Positions 11,110 to 20,327 of a DNA stretch of 64,000 nt are shown piece by piece. A program made the translations under genes and the position numbers. The notes beneath the pieces are model-generated. The model worked only from the letters and a program-made list of their open reading frames with translations, made no database searches and was not told the DNA's origin. Every line of letters starts with the position of its first letter. Within the stretch, counting starts at the first letter, position 1. This stretch comes from Prochlorococcus sp. AG-424-E18 (GTDB lineage: Bacteria > Cyanobacteriota > Cyanobacteriia > PCC-6307 > Cyanobiaceae), in the NCBI GenBank assembly GCA_003210155.1, contig QCNC01000003.1:119919-183918 (forward strand), given 5' to 3'.

Positions 11110-11200
11110 AACTTTTTCTTAGTATTGGATTGTTGAACATTCCACAAAGTGTTTTTTGCACATTGTAAGTATCCTGCTCTTAAGGGAGACATGAAGCTCT

Positions 11201-11230
11201 GATCATTGACTGAAAAATTCAAAAATGATC
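11201..11230. repeat. Imperfect inverted repeat upstream of rpoD
   Basis: A 7-bp arm GATCATT at 11201-11207 pairs with AATGATC at 11224-11230. Inside it a second 4-bp arm (TGAA / TTCA) could extend the stem after an internal loop. It lies about 200 bp before the rpoD start and 90 bp before the priA start. It may be a structured leader, a small RNA or an operator; nothing decides between these. Confidence 0.4.
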
Positions 11231-11418
11231 TGCCTGTCTGAGAAATCCCAAGACTTTTTACTTTAGGTAATCTATAGCACTATTTAAATTTTTCAACAAT
11301 TTAGAAAACTTTTCTTATTCTCATTTTGTGAAAAAGTTTTTTAAACATTAAGGGGACTTTACTACTAAATGTTCAAATTAGCCCTAAATAAAATTTTATC
11401 TAGTTAAATTCACCGTAG

Positions 11419-11425
11419 AAAGGAG
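11419..11425 (+). promoter_or_regulatory. Strong ribosome binding site of rpoD
   Basis: The sequence AAAGGAG lies 6 bases before the ATG at 11432. Such a complete Shine-Dalgarno is uncommon in this window, where most genes show only a weak A/G stretch or none, and it fixes the rpoD start. Confidence 0.75.
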
Positions 11426-11431
11426 TCAATT

Positions 11432-12613
11432 ATGTGTCCAGTCGCAGCAGAATCAAAGAATTCCAAGCCTAGTTCAAAAAAAAAGATTAATAAAAAAATT
11501 AATACAAATTTAGAAACAGTAGTTGCAGAAGATAGTAATAAAAATAATCAAACTTTACAGACATCTGCTGAGTTAAACGAAAGCAATATTGAAAATAACA
11601 ATAATGAATTTAGTGATTCTGAAGAAGACAAAGAGCTCGGGAATATAAAGCTTGGCCCAAAAGGTATCTATACTGAAGATTCAATAAGAGTTTATCTCCA
11701 AGAAATTGGAAGAATAAGACTTTTAAGACCAGATGAAGAAATTGAACTTGCAAGAAAAATTGCTGACTTACTCCAATTAGAAGAACTGGCAACTCAATAT
11801 GAATCAGAAAAAGGACATTTCCCATCAGTTAAAGAATGGGCTGAGTTAATAGATATGCCTCTTCCCAAATTTAGAAGAAGACTTCTTTTAGGGAGGCGAG
11901 CTAAAGAAAAAATGGTGCAATCAAATTTAAGATTAGTTGTTTCCATTGCTAAAAAATATATGAATAGAGGTTTATCATTTCAAGATTTAATCCAAGAAGG
12001 AAGTTTGGGTCTAATTAGGGCAGCGGAAAAATTTGACCATGAAAAAGGTTATAAGTTCTCTACATATGCAACATGGTGGATTCGCCAAGCGATTACAAGA
12101 GCAATTGCGGATCAAAGTAGAACTATCAGATTGCCAGTTCACTTATACGAGACAATATCCAGAATTAAAAAAACTACAAAAGTTCTTAGCCAAGAATTTG
12201 GCAGGAAACCAAGTGAAGAAGAAATCGCTGAGAGTATGGAAATGACAATTGAAAAATTAAGATTTATAGCTAAAAGTGCGCAACTTCCTATTTCTTTAGA
12301 AACTCCAATAGGGAAGGAAGAAGACTCAAGACTCGGAGACTTTATAGAGGCTGATATAGAAAATCCAGAGCAAGATGTTTCTAAAACTTTATTAAGAGAA
12401 GATTTAGAAGGAGTTCTAGCCACTCTTAGTCCAAGAGAAAGAGATGTTCTCAGATTGAGATATGGAATTGATGATGGAAGAATGAAAACCCTTGAAGAAA
12501 TTGGCCAGATTTTTGATGTGACTAGAGAAAGAATTAGACAAATAGAGGCAAAAGCCCTAAGAAAACTTAGACATCCAAATCGAAATGGGGTTTTAAAAGA
12601 ATATATAAAATAA
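11432..12613 (+). CDS. rpoD: Principal RNA polymerase sigma factor (group 1)
   Basis: Directs RNA polymerase to housekeeping promoters. The 393-residue protein begins with a low-complexity Lys/Asn/Ser/Glu stretch (about 1-85). Region 1.2 follows ([16 protein letters not shown]), then a complete region 2 including [19 protein letters not shown] and TIRLPVH, region 3, and region 4 with the DNA-reading helix in [19 protein letters not shown]. The form matches cyanobacterial SigA/RpoD1. The start is set by ATG at 11432 behind AAAGGAG; the opening MCPVAAESK includes a Cys at position 2. Confidence 0.95.
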   Translation: MCPVAAESKNSKPSSKKKINKKINTNLETVVAEDSNKNNQTLQTSAELNESNIENNNNEFSDSEEDKELGNIKLGPKGIYTEDSIRVYLQEIGRIRLLRPDEEIELARKIADLLQLEELATQYESEKGHFPSVKEWAELIDMPLPKFRRRLLLGRRAKEKMVQSNLRLVVSIAKKYMNRGLSFQDLIQEGSLGLIRAAEKFDHEKGYKFSTYATWWIRQAITRAIADQSRTIRLPVHLYETISRIKKTTKVLSQEFGRKPSEEEIAESMEMTIEKLRFIAKSAQLPISLETPIGKEEDSRLGDFIEADIENPEQDVSKTLLREDLEGVLATLSPRERDVLRLRYGIDDGRMKTLEEIGQIFDVTRERIRQIEAKALRKLRHPNRNGVLKEYIK

Positions 12614-12624
12614 AAAAAGTTAAG

Positions 12625-12630
12625 TATAAT
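12625..12630 (+). promoter_or_regulatory. Possible -10 element of hemC
   Basis: TATAAT lies 80 bp before the hemC start and 11 bp after the rpoD stop. No convincing -35 hexamer sits 16-18 bp upstream, since that sequence is the end of rpoD. The predicted leader is about 75 nt. Confidence 0.35.
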
Positions 12631-12710
12631 ACCCAGCTTTAAAAAACTTGCAAAAGAATAGCTTAAAATAAATTCGACTTTATTTTAATTCAAACTCAAA
12701 ATAATATTTA

Positions 12711-13667
12711 ATGACAAATTTTAAGCTGAAAATAGCTAGTAGAAGAAGTAAACTAGCCATGGTTCAAACTTTATGGGTTAAAGATCAACTAGAAAGGAAT
12801 ATTCCCAATTTAGAGGTATCTATTGAAGCTATGGCAACTCAAGGTGACAAAATCCTAGATGTAGCCTTAGCAAAAATAGGCGACAAAGGCTTATTTACAA
12901 AAGAACTTGAAGCACAAATGCTAGTAGGCCATGCAGATATAGCAGTACATTCTCTGAAAGATTTACCGACCAATTTGCCTCATGGCCTTAAATTAGGATG
13001 CATTACAAAAAGGGAAGATCCTTCAGATGCTTTAGTAGTAAGCAAAAAAAATGACTGTTATAAATTAGAAACTTTACCTGAAGGTTCGATTGTCGGAACA
13101 AGCTCTTTAAGAAGACTTGCACAATTAAGAAATAAATACCCACATCTTGTTTTCAAAGATATCAGGGGAAATGTTATTACAAGAATTGAAAAATTAGATA
13201 CCGGAGAATTTGATTGTATAATTCTTGCTGCCGCTGGTTTAAAGAGATTGGGATTTGAATCAAGAATTCACCAGATTATACCAAGTGAAATTTCCCTTCA
13301 TGCCGTTGGCCAAGGAGCTCTAGGCATTGAATGTAAATCTGATGATAAAAAAGTTTTAGAAATTATAAATGTCTTAGAAGATAAACCCACTAGTCAAAAA
13401 TGTCTTGCTGAAAGGTCTTTTTTAAGAGAGCTTGAGGGTGGATGCCAAGTCCCAATAGGAGTTAATAGTAATATTGATAATGGACAACTTTACCTTACTG
13501 GTATGGTGGCCTCTCTTGATGGGAAAAGGCTTATAAAAGATCAAGTTATTGGCAATATTAATGACCCTGAACTGGTAGGCTTAGAACTATCAAAGAGACT
13601 AAAGCTCCAAGGTGCCGACAAAATACTCAGCGAAATATTTGAAGAATTTAGAGAAAACAAAAATTAG
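12711..13667 (+). CDS. hemC: Porphobilinogen deaminase (hydroxymethylbilane synthase)
   Basis: Polymerises four porphobilinogens into hydroxymethylbilane, the tetrapyrrole precursor shared by heme, chlorophyll and corrinoids. The 318-residue protein shows the family opening [14 protein letters not shown], the substrate-binding HSLKDLPT segment near 83-90, GTSSLRR near 130 and the dipyrromethane cofactor Cys in [10 protein letters not shown] near 245. Its stop abuts the stop of ppa on the other strand without a spacer base. hemL, two steps earlier in the pathway, is at 23.7 kb. Confidence 0.97.
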   Translation: MTNFKLKIASRRSKLAMVQTLWVKDQLERNIPNLEVSIEAMATQGDKILDVALAKIGDKGLFTKELEAQMLVGHADIAVHSLKDLPTNLPHGLKLGCITKREDPSDALVVSKKNDCYKLETLPEGSIVGTSSLRRLAQLRNKYPHLVFKDIRGNVITRIEKLDTGEFDCIILAAAGLKRLGFESRIHQIIPSEISLHAVGQGALGIECKSDDKKVLEIINVLEDKPTSQKCLAERSFLRELEGGCQVPIGVNSNIDNGQLYLTGMVASLDGKRLIKDQVIGNINDPELVGLELSKRLKLQGADKILSEIFEEFRENKN

Positions 13668-14258
13668 TTAATTTACTAATTTAGGATCAATTTCTTTTTT
13701 GTATCTCTCTTCACAATCTTTAATCACTTTAACGGCTTCTTCTATCCCAAAAAAACCATTAACAGTACATGTTCCAGGTTTTTTTAGATCTTTGTAGTGC
13801 TCCCAATAATACTTTGTTTCTTTTAACCAATGCTCTCCAAGGTCTTCGAAACTTGAGATATGATCCATTCTTTTATCATCTGCGAGAACCGCTATTACCT
13901 TATCATCGGCCTCTCCACCATCATCAAATTTCATCACCCCAATAATCCTAGCCTCCACGATAGATCCTGGTATCAATGGCTCAGTTACACTGACAATTTC
14001 GACATCAAGTGGATCCCCATCTTCATCCCATGTCCTTGGTATACATCCATAAGCAAAAGGATAAGCAAGTGAAGAATAGCCTACTCTATCAAGTTTAAGG
14101 TGACCCGTTTCTGTTATTAATTCATATTTATTTATGGTATTAGAGTTCAATTCAACAATAGTGTTTATTACTGTATTTGAGCTATCAGTGAAAGCATTTA
14201 GTATATGCAATAAATTTGGTGTAACCCTGCTTGGGGGTTGATTAAGGTTTGCCATCAA
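13668..14258 (-). CDS. ppa: Inorganic pyrophosphatase
   Basis: Hydrolyses pyrophosphate, pulling biosynthetic reactions forward. The 196-residue soluble class I enzyme has the signature DEDGDPLDVEIV with the metal-binding Asp residues near 78-89, a YPFAYGCIP substrate-site segment just before, and KMRKD-equivalent DKRMDHI later. Two Met codons stand together at the start (MMANLNQPP), so the true start could be 14258 or 14255. Confidence 0.96.
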   Translation of the reverse strand: MMANLNQPPSRVTPNLLHILNAFTDSSNTVINTIVELNSNTINKYELITETGHLKLDRVGYSSLAYPFAYGCIPRTWDEDGDPLDVEIVSVTEPLIPGSIVEARIIGVMKFDDGGEADDKVIAVLADDKRMDHISSFEDLGEHWLKETKYYWEHYKDLKKPGTCTVNGFFGIEEAVKVIKDCEERYKKEIDPKLVN

Positions 14259-14318
14259 GAAATAATTTTTATTTATCTTACATCCTCACACTCAACCAAA
14301 TTCTTTAAAAGTAATGTT

Positions 14319-15824
14319 TCAGCAAAAATCATTTATTTTAGACTTTAAATGATCAATAAAATAGTTTGGTGATAGTTCTTCTTTAGTGACCGCTTTTATC
14401 AATTCCATAGAATTAACTGACCTGCCATATTTATGAACATTATTTCTTAACCAAAATATGATTTTTTGATATTCACCATTTTGGATTAAATCATCTATCA
14501 AACCAATGTCTCTTTCCATTTGTGAAGATATTTGCGCACTTATAAGATGACCTAACAAATATGAAGGGAAATATCCAAACGCACCTTCACTCCAATGAAC
14601 ATCTTGAAGACAACCTTCTGAATCATTAGATGGTTTTATTCCCAGAAGTTCACCATATCTCTTATTCCATTCCTCTGGAATATCTTTAACAGGTAACCCT
14701 CCTTCTATTAAATCTATTTCAAGTTCGGTTCTAACCAAAATGTGTAAACCATAAGTCAATTCATCTGCCTCAACCCTATTTAATCCTGCTTCCAAATGAT
14801 TAATAGATTTCCATAGATCAAAATAATTATTTAATGTGCATCCAACTGAAACAAATTTTTTAAAAAATCTTTTCGAAAAAGATTTGGATTTAACTATTCT
14901 ATTTTCCCAAAATAATGATTGACTTTCATGTATACCCATAGAAGTTGCTTGACCTAAAGGCCAAGCAAACCATTGATGACTTTGTGATGGCAGACCTTGC
15001 TCATAAATTGAATGTCCCCATTCATGCGCAGTTGCTAAAAAACTTGATAATGGTTCACCTTCAACAATTCTTGTTGTAATCCTATAATCATTAGGACCTA
15101 AGGTAATCGAAAAAGGATGGGGAGATTTACCAACAACAACTTGATCTTTATCTCTCCCAAACTCATCAAGTAATTTAGAACATAGATTATGTTGAGATTC
15201 TGGACTTAAATCCCAGTCATATTTCTTAGACTTGTTCATTCCTTTAATCAACTCTGGGAGAGTTTCTTTCAAAGGCTGAAACATTTTATTTAACCACTTT
15301 AAAGTTAATTCAGGCTCAAAGGGTTGGGCTAGAGTTTCCCAGGGTGAATATTGATCTGATATTTGTTTTGCCTCTTCAATGCGTAATTTGACTAGTTCCT
15401 CAAAGAATGGGAGAAAAACTTTAAAATCAGATTTTTTCTTAGCTTCTTGCCAACTTTCATATCCTTTAGATTTTGCCTTTGCTAAAGACTCAACTAATCT
15501 AGGATCTAAATTTTTCGCTTTATTAAATTCCTTCATTAAAAGATTAATATTTCTTTCTTTACCTTTAATAAAGAGTTGATTATTGGAGTTTTGTTCAGTA
15601 TCTAATAATTCATTTTTAGCGGATTGAATTAAATTAAGAAATTCTTCAGAAGAATTTCTTCTATGCAAGTTTTTTGCAATATAGGTAAGTTGTTCAGACC
15701 TCCAAGAAGCTCCTCTCTTGGGCATCTCAGTATTCTGATCCCAATAAAGTGTATTTTGGATTGAACCCAAAATTTGAGTTTCTTTCAGATAAGCCCCCAG
15801 CTTATTCCATTGAATTTCTGCCAA
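14319..15824 (-). CDS. Thermostable carboxypeptidase 1 (M32 metallopeptidase)
   Basis: A zinc-dependent carboxypeptidase of 501 residues, the usual size for family M32 (Taq carboxypeptidase). The zinc site HEWGH lies near residue 268 and the third ligand Glu is in the following GIHESQS segment near 298. The family pieces PHPFSITLGPNDYRITTR and LLGHLISAQI are present. It likely releases C-terminal amino acids in peptide turnover. No signal peptide is seen, so it should act in the cytoplasm. It probably has its own promoter. Confidence 0.92.
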   Translation of the reverse strand: MAEIQWNKLGAYLKETQILGSIQNTLYWDQNTEMPKRGASWRSEQLTYIAKNLHRRNSSEEFLNLIQSAKNELLDTEQNSNNQLFIKGKERNINLLMKEFNKAKNLDPRLVESLAKAKSKGYESWQEAKKKSDFKVFLPFFEELVKLRIEEAKQISDQYSPWETLAQPFEPELTLKWLNKMFQPLKETLPELIKGMNKSKKYDWDLSPESQHNLCSKLLDEFGRDKDQVVVGKSPHPFSITLGPNDYRITTRIVEGEPLSSFLATAHEWGHSIYEQGLPSQSHQWFAWPLGQATSMGIHESQSLFWENRIVKSKSFSKRFFKKFVSVGCTLNNYFDLWKSINHLEAGLNRVEADELTYGLHILVRTELEIDLIEGGLPVKDIPEEWNKRYGELLGIKPSNDSEGCLQDVHWSEGAFGYFPSYLLGHLISAQISSQMERDIGLIDDLIQNGEYQKIIFWLRNNVHKYGRSVNSMELIKAVTKEELSPNYFIDHLKSKINDFC

Positions 15825-15932
15825 AAATTAATATATAAATTAAATCCATCTTAAGATAAAAATTTTGATGTTTGAAAAAAACATACATCGTTTATTCATA
15901 ATAGAATATCAATTAAGTGAGTTTTAATTGAT

Positions 15933-16418
15933 ATGGAACAAATTTTTTCAAAATTAGAATTTATAACTCATGGTGAGGGTTTTATTGACATAACTAATGA
16001 TTTAAATTTATTTATTAAAAAAAATAATTTTGATTCTGGAATTTTAAATTTAACTTCACTTCATACTAGTTGCAGCTTAACTATTAATGAGAATGCTGAT
16101 CCAAACGTACTAAAAGACTTGAGAGAATATATGCAATCCATAGTCCCATATAATTCCTACTTATCTTTGTCAAAAAGTAGAGAAGAAATTTCTTATAAAC
16201 ATCATCAAGAGGGAGCTGATGATATGCCAGCACATATTAAAACATCCCTAACAAACACTTGTTTATCTTTAAGTTTTCAGGACAGTAATCTTATGCTTGG
16301 CACATGGCAAGCAGTATATTTATGGGAACATAGATTTGATCAAAAAGAAAGGGTTTTGAATGTACATGTAATTGGTGATAAAAGGAAAAATATTTATAAT
16401 GTAATTAATAAAAACTAA
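15933..16418 (+). CDS. YjbQ/UPF0047 family protein
   Basis: A compact beta-rich protein of 161 residues that matches the YjbQ family (LTSLHTSCSLTINENADPNV, then HHQEGADDMPAHIK, LGTWQAVYLWEHR). The conserved His and Glu residues in these blocks are intact. Members have been proposed as a secondary thiamine-phosphate synthase from weak activity of a bacterial homologue; the real cellular role is unsettled. A pterin dehydratase gene follows 13 bp later. Confidence 0.88.
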   Translation: MEQIFSKLEFITHGEGFIDITNDLNLFIKKNNFDSGILNLTSLHTSCSLTINENADPNVLKDLREYMQSIVPYNSYLSLSKSREEISYKHHQEGADDMPAHIKTSLTNTCLSLSFQDSNLMLGTWQAVYLWEHRFDQKERVLNVHVIGDKRKNIYNVINKN

Positions 16419-16431
16419 TATTAACTATTTA

Positions 16432-16722
16432 ATGGAACCTTACCTTTTGCAAGATGAAGAATTAAAGGAATTAGTTGTAAAAATACCCGGCTGGGAGATT
16501 AACAATGAACAAATCCAGAGAGAATTTAAATTTTCTAATTTTATTGATGCCTTCTCATTTATGACTAAAATTGCTTTAATATGCGAAAAATATAACCATC
16601 ATCCTAACTGGGAAAATGTTTATTCAAAAGTAATAATTAGGTTAAGTACACATGATTTAGGGGGCATAACAAATCTGGATCAAACATTAGCTATAGAAAT
16701 AAATAAAGTTTTCGATCAATAA
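16432..16722 (+). CDS. Pterin-4a-carbinolamine dehydratase
   Basis: A 96-residue protein of the PCD/DCoH family, which dehydrates 4a-hydroxytetrahydropterin. The active-site signature is complete: EKYNHHPNWENVY followed by the His in RLSTHDLGGIT and a final Asp. Prochlorococcus is not expected to have phenylalanine hydroxylase, so the enzyme may act in pterin or molybdopterin-related metabolism or as a structural partner. It lies between yjbQ (13 bp) and the COG0523 GTPase (41 bp), all on the same strand. Confidence 0.88.
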   Translation: MEPYLLQDEELKELVVKIPGWEINNEQIQREFKFSNFIDAFSFMTKIALICEKYNHHPNWENVYSKVIIRLSTHDLGGITNLDQTLAIEINKVFDQ

Positions 16723-16763
16723 AATTTCAAATTTAAATTAATTCATTTATAAAATTCGTCAAA

Positions 16764-17807
16764 ATGTCCAAAAAGTTATTACCAGTTACCATTATTAGTG
16801 GATTTTTAGGTTCTGGCAAAACTACACTTTTAAATCATATTTTAAAAAATCAAGTTGGTCTTAAAACGGCTGTTTTGGTTAATGAATTTGGAGAGATAGG
16901 AATAGATAATGATTTAATAATAGAAGGCTCAGAAGATATGATCGAATTAAATAATGGCTGTATATGTTGCTCTATTAATGGTGAATTATTAAATACAGTA
17001 TCCAAAGTTTTAGAAAGATCTGAAAAAATAGACTATATGATTGTCGAGACTACTGGGCTAGCAGATCCATTACCAGTAGCCATGACTTTTGCAGCTGGAG
17101 ATCTTCGAGAAAAAGTAAGATTAGATTCAATCATCACTGTTATTGATGGAGAAAATTTTGATTTTGAAATTAATAATACAAGTGTCGCCTATTCTCAGAT
17201 TTTATATGGAGATATCCTTCTCCTAAATAAATGTGATTTAGTCAACGAAGAACAATTAATGAAAGTCGAAAAATTTATAAATAAAATAAAAAAAGAACCA
17301 AGGATATTGAGATCAACCAATAGTGAAGTTGGATTACAAACAATAATTAGTGTAGGTCTATTTGAAACAGATACTTTTAAATTCGATAAGGATAAAGAAG
17401 ATGTAGAGGATAATCCAAGCGATCACTCTTCTCATTCCCACGATCACTCTTCTCATTCCCACGATCACTCTTCTCATTCCCACGATCACTCTTCCCATTC
17501 CCACGAATTGAATAATATAGAGGGTTTTACATCAGTTTCTTACGAGACATTTGAACCATTCTCCTTAAGGAAGTTTCAATATTTTTTAGATAATCAAATC
17601 TCACAAAATGTATTTAGGGCAAAAGGAATATTATGGTTTATGGAAAGTGATAGAAAACACATTTTTCATCTATCTGGAAAACGATTTTCTCTAGATGATG
17701 AAGAATGGACAAAAGAAAAATCTAACAAGATAGTATTAATTGGTAAAAACTTAAATCATCAAACTATTAAGAATCAACTTTCATCATGTAGATTTAGTAA
17801 AGATTAG
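16764..17807 (+). CDS. CobW/COG0523 GTPase with His-rich metal-binding insert
   Basis: A G3E-family GTPase of 347 residues, likely a metal-delivery or storage protein. The P-loop GFLGSGKTT is at 13-21, the metal-binding CxCC motif (GCICCS) at 65-70, the E-T-T-G-L-A-D switch near 106, and NKCD near 153. Between the GTPase and the C-terminal CobW domain lies a His-rich linker at residues 220-247, four exact copies of DHSSHSH. Such linkers bind Zn, Co or Ni in relatives. Which metal is served is unknown; the neighbouring permease gene, 28 bp downstream, looks iron-related. Confidence 0.9.
   Translation: MSKKLLPVTIISGFLGSGKTTLLNHILKNQVGLKTAVLVNEFGEIGIDNDLIIEGSEDMIELNNGCICCSINGELLNTVSKVLERSEKIDYMIVETTGLADPLPVAMTFAAGDLREKVRLDSIITVIDGENFDFEINNTSVAYSQILYGDILLLNKCDLVNEEQLMKVEKFINKIKKEPRILRSTNSEVGLQTIISVGLFETDTFKFDKDKEDVEDNPSDHSSHSHDHSSHSHDHSSHSHDHSSHSHELNNIEGFTSVSYETFEPFSLRKFQYFLDNQISQNVFRAKGILWFMESDRKHIFHLSGKRFSLDDEEWTKEKSNKIVLIGKNLNHQTIKNQLSSCRFSKD
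17421..17504 (+). repeat. Four tandem 21-bp repeats (His-rich linker)
   Basis: The 21-bp unit occurs at 17421, 17442, 17463 and 17484. The first three copies are identical and the fourth differs by one silent base (TCT to TCC at its fourth codon). Each codes for Asp-His-Ser-Ser-His-Ser-His. Near identity at the DNA level implies recent expansion or ongoing homogenisation, so copy number probably varies between strains. Confidence 0.97.
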
Positions 17808-17835
17808 TGTTTACACATTAGGATTTAATTAATTT

Positions 17836-19374
17836 TTGAAAATACTTTTTAAAGGATTTAAAAATGCATTAACCGAATTAAAACTTTTTTATTTTACTTC
17901 GTTTATTGTCGCACTTTTAGTAATCATTCCAATTTCCAATTTTCTTCTTGAAGGAGTCCAATATGTTTTAGGTGGGAATTTTTCATTAGGCATTGCTGGA
18001 GGAGAAGAGGTATTAGAAACTTTAAAAGTTTTAGTACTAACAAGTTTTTTTGGAGGAGGATTAGCCACTTTAAATGGATGGTTACTTTCAAATTGTGATT
18101 TTAAGTTCAGAAAAGTTCTCCGTATTCTTCAGCTCATTCCACTAGCCGCCCCAGCATACCTAATAACTGCTGTTTTGCAGGATTTAGGAAGTATTTTTGG
18201 GTATCAAGTAACCGGTTTATGGTGGGGGGTATTAATACTTTCAATTTCTACTTATCCATATGTATTCATTCTTGCTAACGAAAGTTTTAATAAATTTGGA
18301 GTTAATCAAATCAATGCTAGCAGAGGATTAGGAGTTGGGCCGTGGAGGAGCTTCTTTAAAATCGCTTTTCCAATGGCCTTACCAGCACTAGTAACAGGCA
18401 TAAGTTTAATGTGTATGGAAGTAATGAATGAGTTGGGAACATTTGCATTATTAAATATTCCAAGTATTTCTACAGGTATAGCTGAAAATTGGATAATTGA
18501 GGGTAATCCAAAAAGTGCTATTGGACTATCTTTGGTAGCTTTATTAATAATTTTCACTTTAATTATTTTTGAAAAATTCTCGAGAAGAAAATCAAAGCGG
18601 TGGAGTGAAAATCCTGCATCAAAAGAATCTCAAGGGTGGGAATTAAAAAAAATAAGAGCTCTTTTAGCAATAACAATATCTTTATTTCCTCCAACTTTCT
18701 CTTTTGGAATTCCATGTTTTTGGGTTCTGCTCAATATCGATCAAATTCAAAAAGGGTTATCAGTAGAATTGCTTACCCTATCATTCAGGACCATAAGTCT
18801 AGGATTTTTTACTGCATTAATAACGATGTTATTCTCCTTAATAATTTCCTTAGCAAGACGTCCAAATAAAAGCTTATTACTAGTACTAATAACAAACCTT
18901 GCGGGAATAGGTTATGCAATTCCAGGCACTGTATTAGCTTTATCTTTAATAAGCATTTCTTCTCCAAAATTGAATTTCATTGCTATTTGCTTACTAATTT
19001 GGGGTTATATTGTTCGATTTCTAACTATTTCTAAGGGTTCTATTGATTCAAGTCTTGAGAGAATTTCTCCTAGTCTAGATGAAGCTGGACTTGGACTAGG
19101 AGAGAATTGGCCGGGCATCATCAAAAGAATTCATCTTCCTCTTCTTCAGGGGCCAATATTCATAGGATCACTTTTAGTTTTTGTAGACACGATAAAAGAA
19201 TTACCCATGACCTTTATTTTGAGACCATTTGATTTTGATACATTATCTGTAAGGATATATCAATATGCTGGAGATGAAAGAATGGTAGAGGCAATATTAC
19301 CAGCCATTATTATCATGACTTTAGGCCTTATTGCTTCAATAACATTGATACCAAGTTTAGAGAAAAAAAACTAA
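17836..19374 (+). CDS. futB: Iron(III)-type ABC transporter permease, fused two-domain
   Basis: An inner-membrane permease of 512 residues with about 12 hydrophobic segments, built as two repeated permease halves. Each half keeps an EAA loop for the ATPase: NASRGLGVGPWRSFFKIAFP near 159 and EAGLGLGENWPGIIKRIHLP near 415. This arrangement is that of FbpB/FutB/SfuB ferric-iron permeases. No ATPase or binding protein gene adjoins it, which is usual for the split fut genes of cyanobacteria. The frame opens with TTG at 17836. The iron assignment rests on family resemblance. Confidence 0.82.
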   Translation: MKILFKGFKNALTELKLFYFTSFIVALLVIIPISNFLLEGVQYVLGGNFSLGIAGGEEVLETLKVLVLTSFFGGGLATLNGWLLSNCDFKFRKVLRILQLIPLAAPAYLITAVLQDLGSIFGYQVTGLWWGVLILSISTYPYVFILANESFNKFGVNQINASRGLGVGPWRSFFKIAFPMALPALVTGISLMCMEVMNELGTFALLNIPSISTGIAENWIIEGNPKSAIGLSLVALLIIFTLIIFEKFSRRKSKRWSENPASKESQGWELKKIRALLAITISLFPPTFSFGIPCFWVLLNIDQIQKGLSVELLTLSFRTISLGFFTALITMLFSLIISLARRPNKSLLLVLITNLAGIGYAIPGTVLALSLISISSPKLNFIAICLLIWGYIVRFLTISKGSIDSSLERISPSLDEAGLGLGENWPGIIKRIHLPLLQGPIFIGSLLVFVDTIKELPMTFILRPFDFDTLSVRIYQYAGDERMVEAILPAIIIMTLGLIASITLIPSLEKKN

Positions 19375-20327
19375 ATTCTTTTAAAAAGTTTTCTTATTAA
19401 GAAAGGTAGGCTTAATAACAAATCTGCCGAGGTAGATATAACCCTAAAATAAACTAAACTAATGATAATTATATTCTGTGGAATACTTTTGCCTACAAAT
19501 AAAAGGAGGCACGCCTCAAAAACACCAACTCCTCCTGGAGCTGCTGGGACTACCAAGCCTAAAGACCATGACAAAGAAAAGATTACCAATAAAAATATAA
19601 TGTTCAGAGTATTACTCGCATAAAAAGTATTTAAGCAAATATAAAAACCAATAAATTTAGATAAAACAAATCCAATTTCAAGAAATAAAGCCTTAGTAGG
19701 GAAAAATGAAATTATATTTATTCTCTCTTCAAATTGGTCCTTTGAAATTGGAAGTCTCAAGACCTCAAATACTTTCCCCTTAAGAGACCTTAATATTTTT
19801 AATATCAGAAAAATAAATTTCCTATTTAGGAATATCAAAGGAACAATTAAAAAAAAACAAAGTGGTGAAAAAATTAATCCCAACGATGCTAAGAGAAAAG
19901 ATCCACTCAACATAAAATAAGGTTCTACTAGTGTCGAATACAAAGCAATCTGAGGATTACTTATTTTTTTTATAAAATTAAATCTTTCTACAAAATGCCA
20001 AACCCCTCCTGGAACGTATTTAAGAATATTGGTTAAAACATAAAAAGAGACTAGATTATTACTTTGAAATTCTTTCCCGAACCATTTAACAATATATTTC
20101 CATGCATAAGCGTTCAGGTAAATACTTAAAATACAAAATAAAAATGATAAAAATAGATTAATTCCATTTCTTTCTAAATTGACATCAAAAGAAATTTGAT
20201 CAATATTATTAGAAAAATATATGCAAAAATAAGACAAGCTTGCAATAAAGAAAATACTCTTTAAACAACCAAAATTAATTTTTTTAAGGAATTGCAAATA
20301 TGTTTGTTTACTTCTATAAAATCTCAT
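19371..20327 (-). CDS. Flippase-like (LPG synthase TM / UPF0104-type) membrane protein
   Basis: A 318-residue polytopic protein with about eight hydrophobic segments. The conserved part PGGVWHFVERF (near 115) and VPAAPGGVGVFEACLLLF (near 260) matches the membrane domain of lysylphosphatidylglycerol synthases and the related AglD/UPF0104 proteins, some of which act on lipid-linked substrates. The synthase's soluble domain is absent. Its start overlaps the larC stop by 4 bp, so it is probably translationally coupled to larC, and its stop overlaps the permease stop by 4 bp on the other strand. Confidence 0.75.
   Translation of the reverse strand: MRFYRSKQTYLQFLKKINFGCLKSIFFIASLSYFCIYFSNNIDQISFDVNLERNGINLFLSFLFCILSIYLNAYAWKYIVKWFGKEFQSNNLVSFYVLTNILKYVPGGVWHFVERFNFIKKISNPQIALYSTLVEPYFMLSGSFLLASLGLIFSPLCFFLIVPLIFLNRKFIFLILKILRSLKGKVFEVLRLPISKDQFEERINIISFFPTKALFLEIGFVLSKFIGFYICLNTFYASNTLNIIFLLVIFSLSWSLGLVVPAAPGGVGVFEACLLLFVGKSIPQNIIIISLVYFRVISTSADLLLSLPFLIRKLFKRI

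Larger units (their letters stand above)
11110..11431. other. 322-bp noncoding region between priA and rpoD
   Basis: The longest stretch without a gene in the window. It must hold the divergent promoters of priA and rpoD. No reading frame longer than about 15 codons with a plausible start was found in the part I checked. The part at 11160-11270 looks less AT-rich than typical spacers here and contains an inverted repeat. The rpoD-proximal part (11290-11410) is AT-rich and suits a long 5' leader. No known riboswitch pattern was recognised. Confidence 0.6.

Noticed and set aside
14282..14291. TCCTCACAC-like run resembling the Yfr1 small-RNA core
   Set aside because: It lacks the full 11-base core and flanking hairpins, and lies between ppa and the M32 gene, not at the known Yfr1 locus.
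17421..17504. Tandem repeats as a possible CRISPR array
   Set aside because: Units are contiguous without spacers and are in frame inside a gene.
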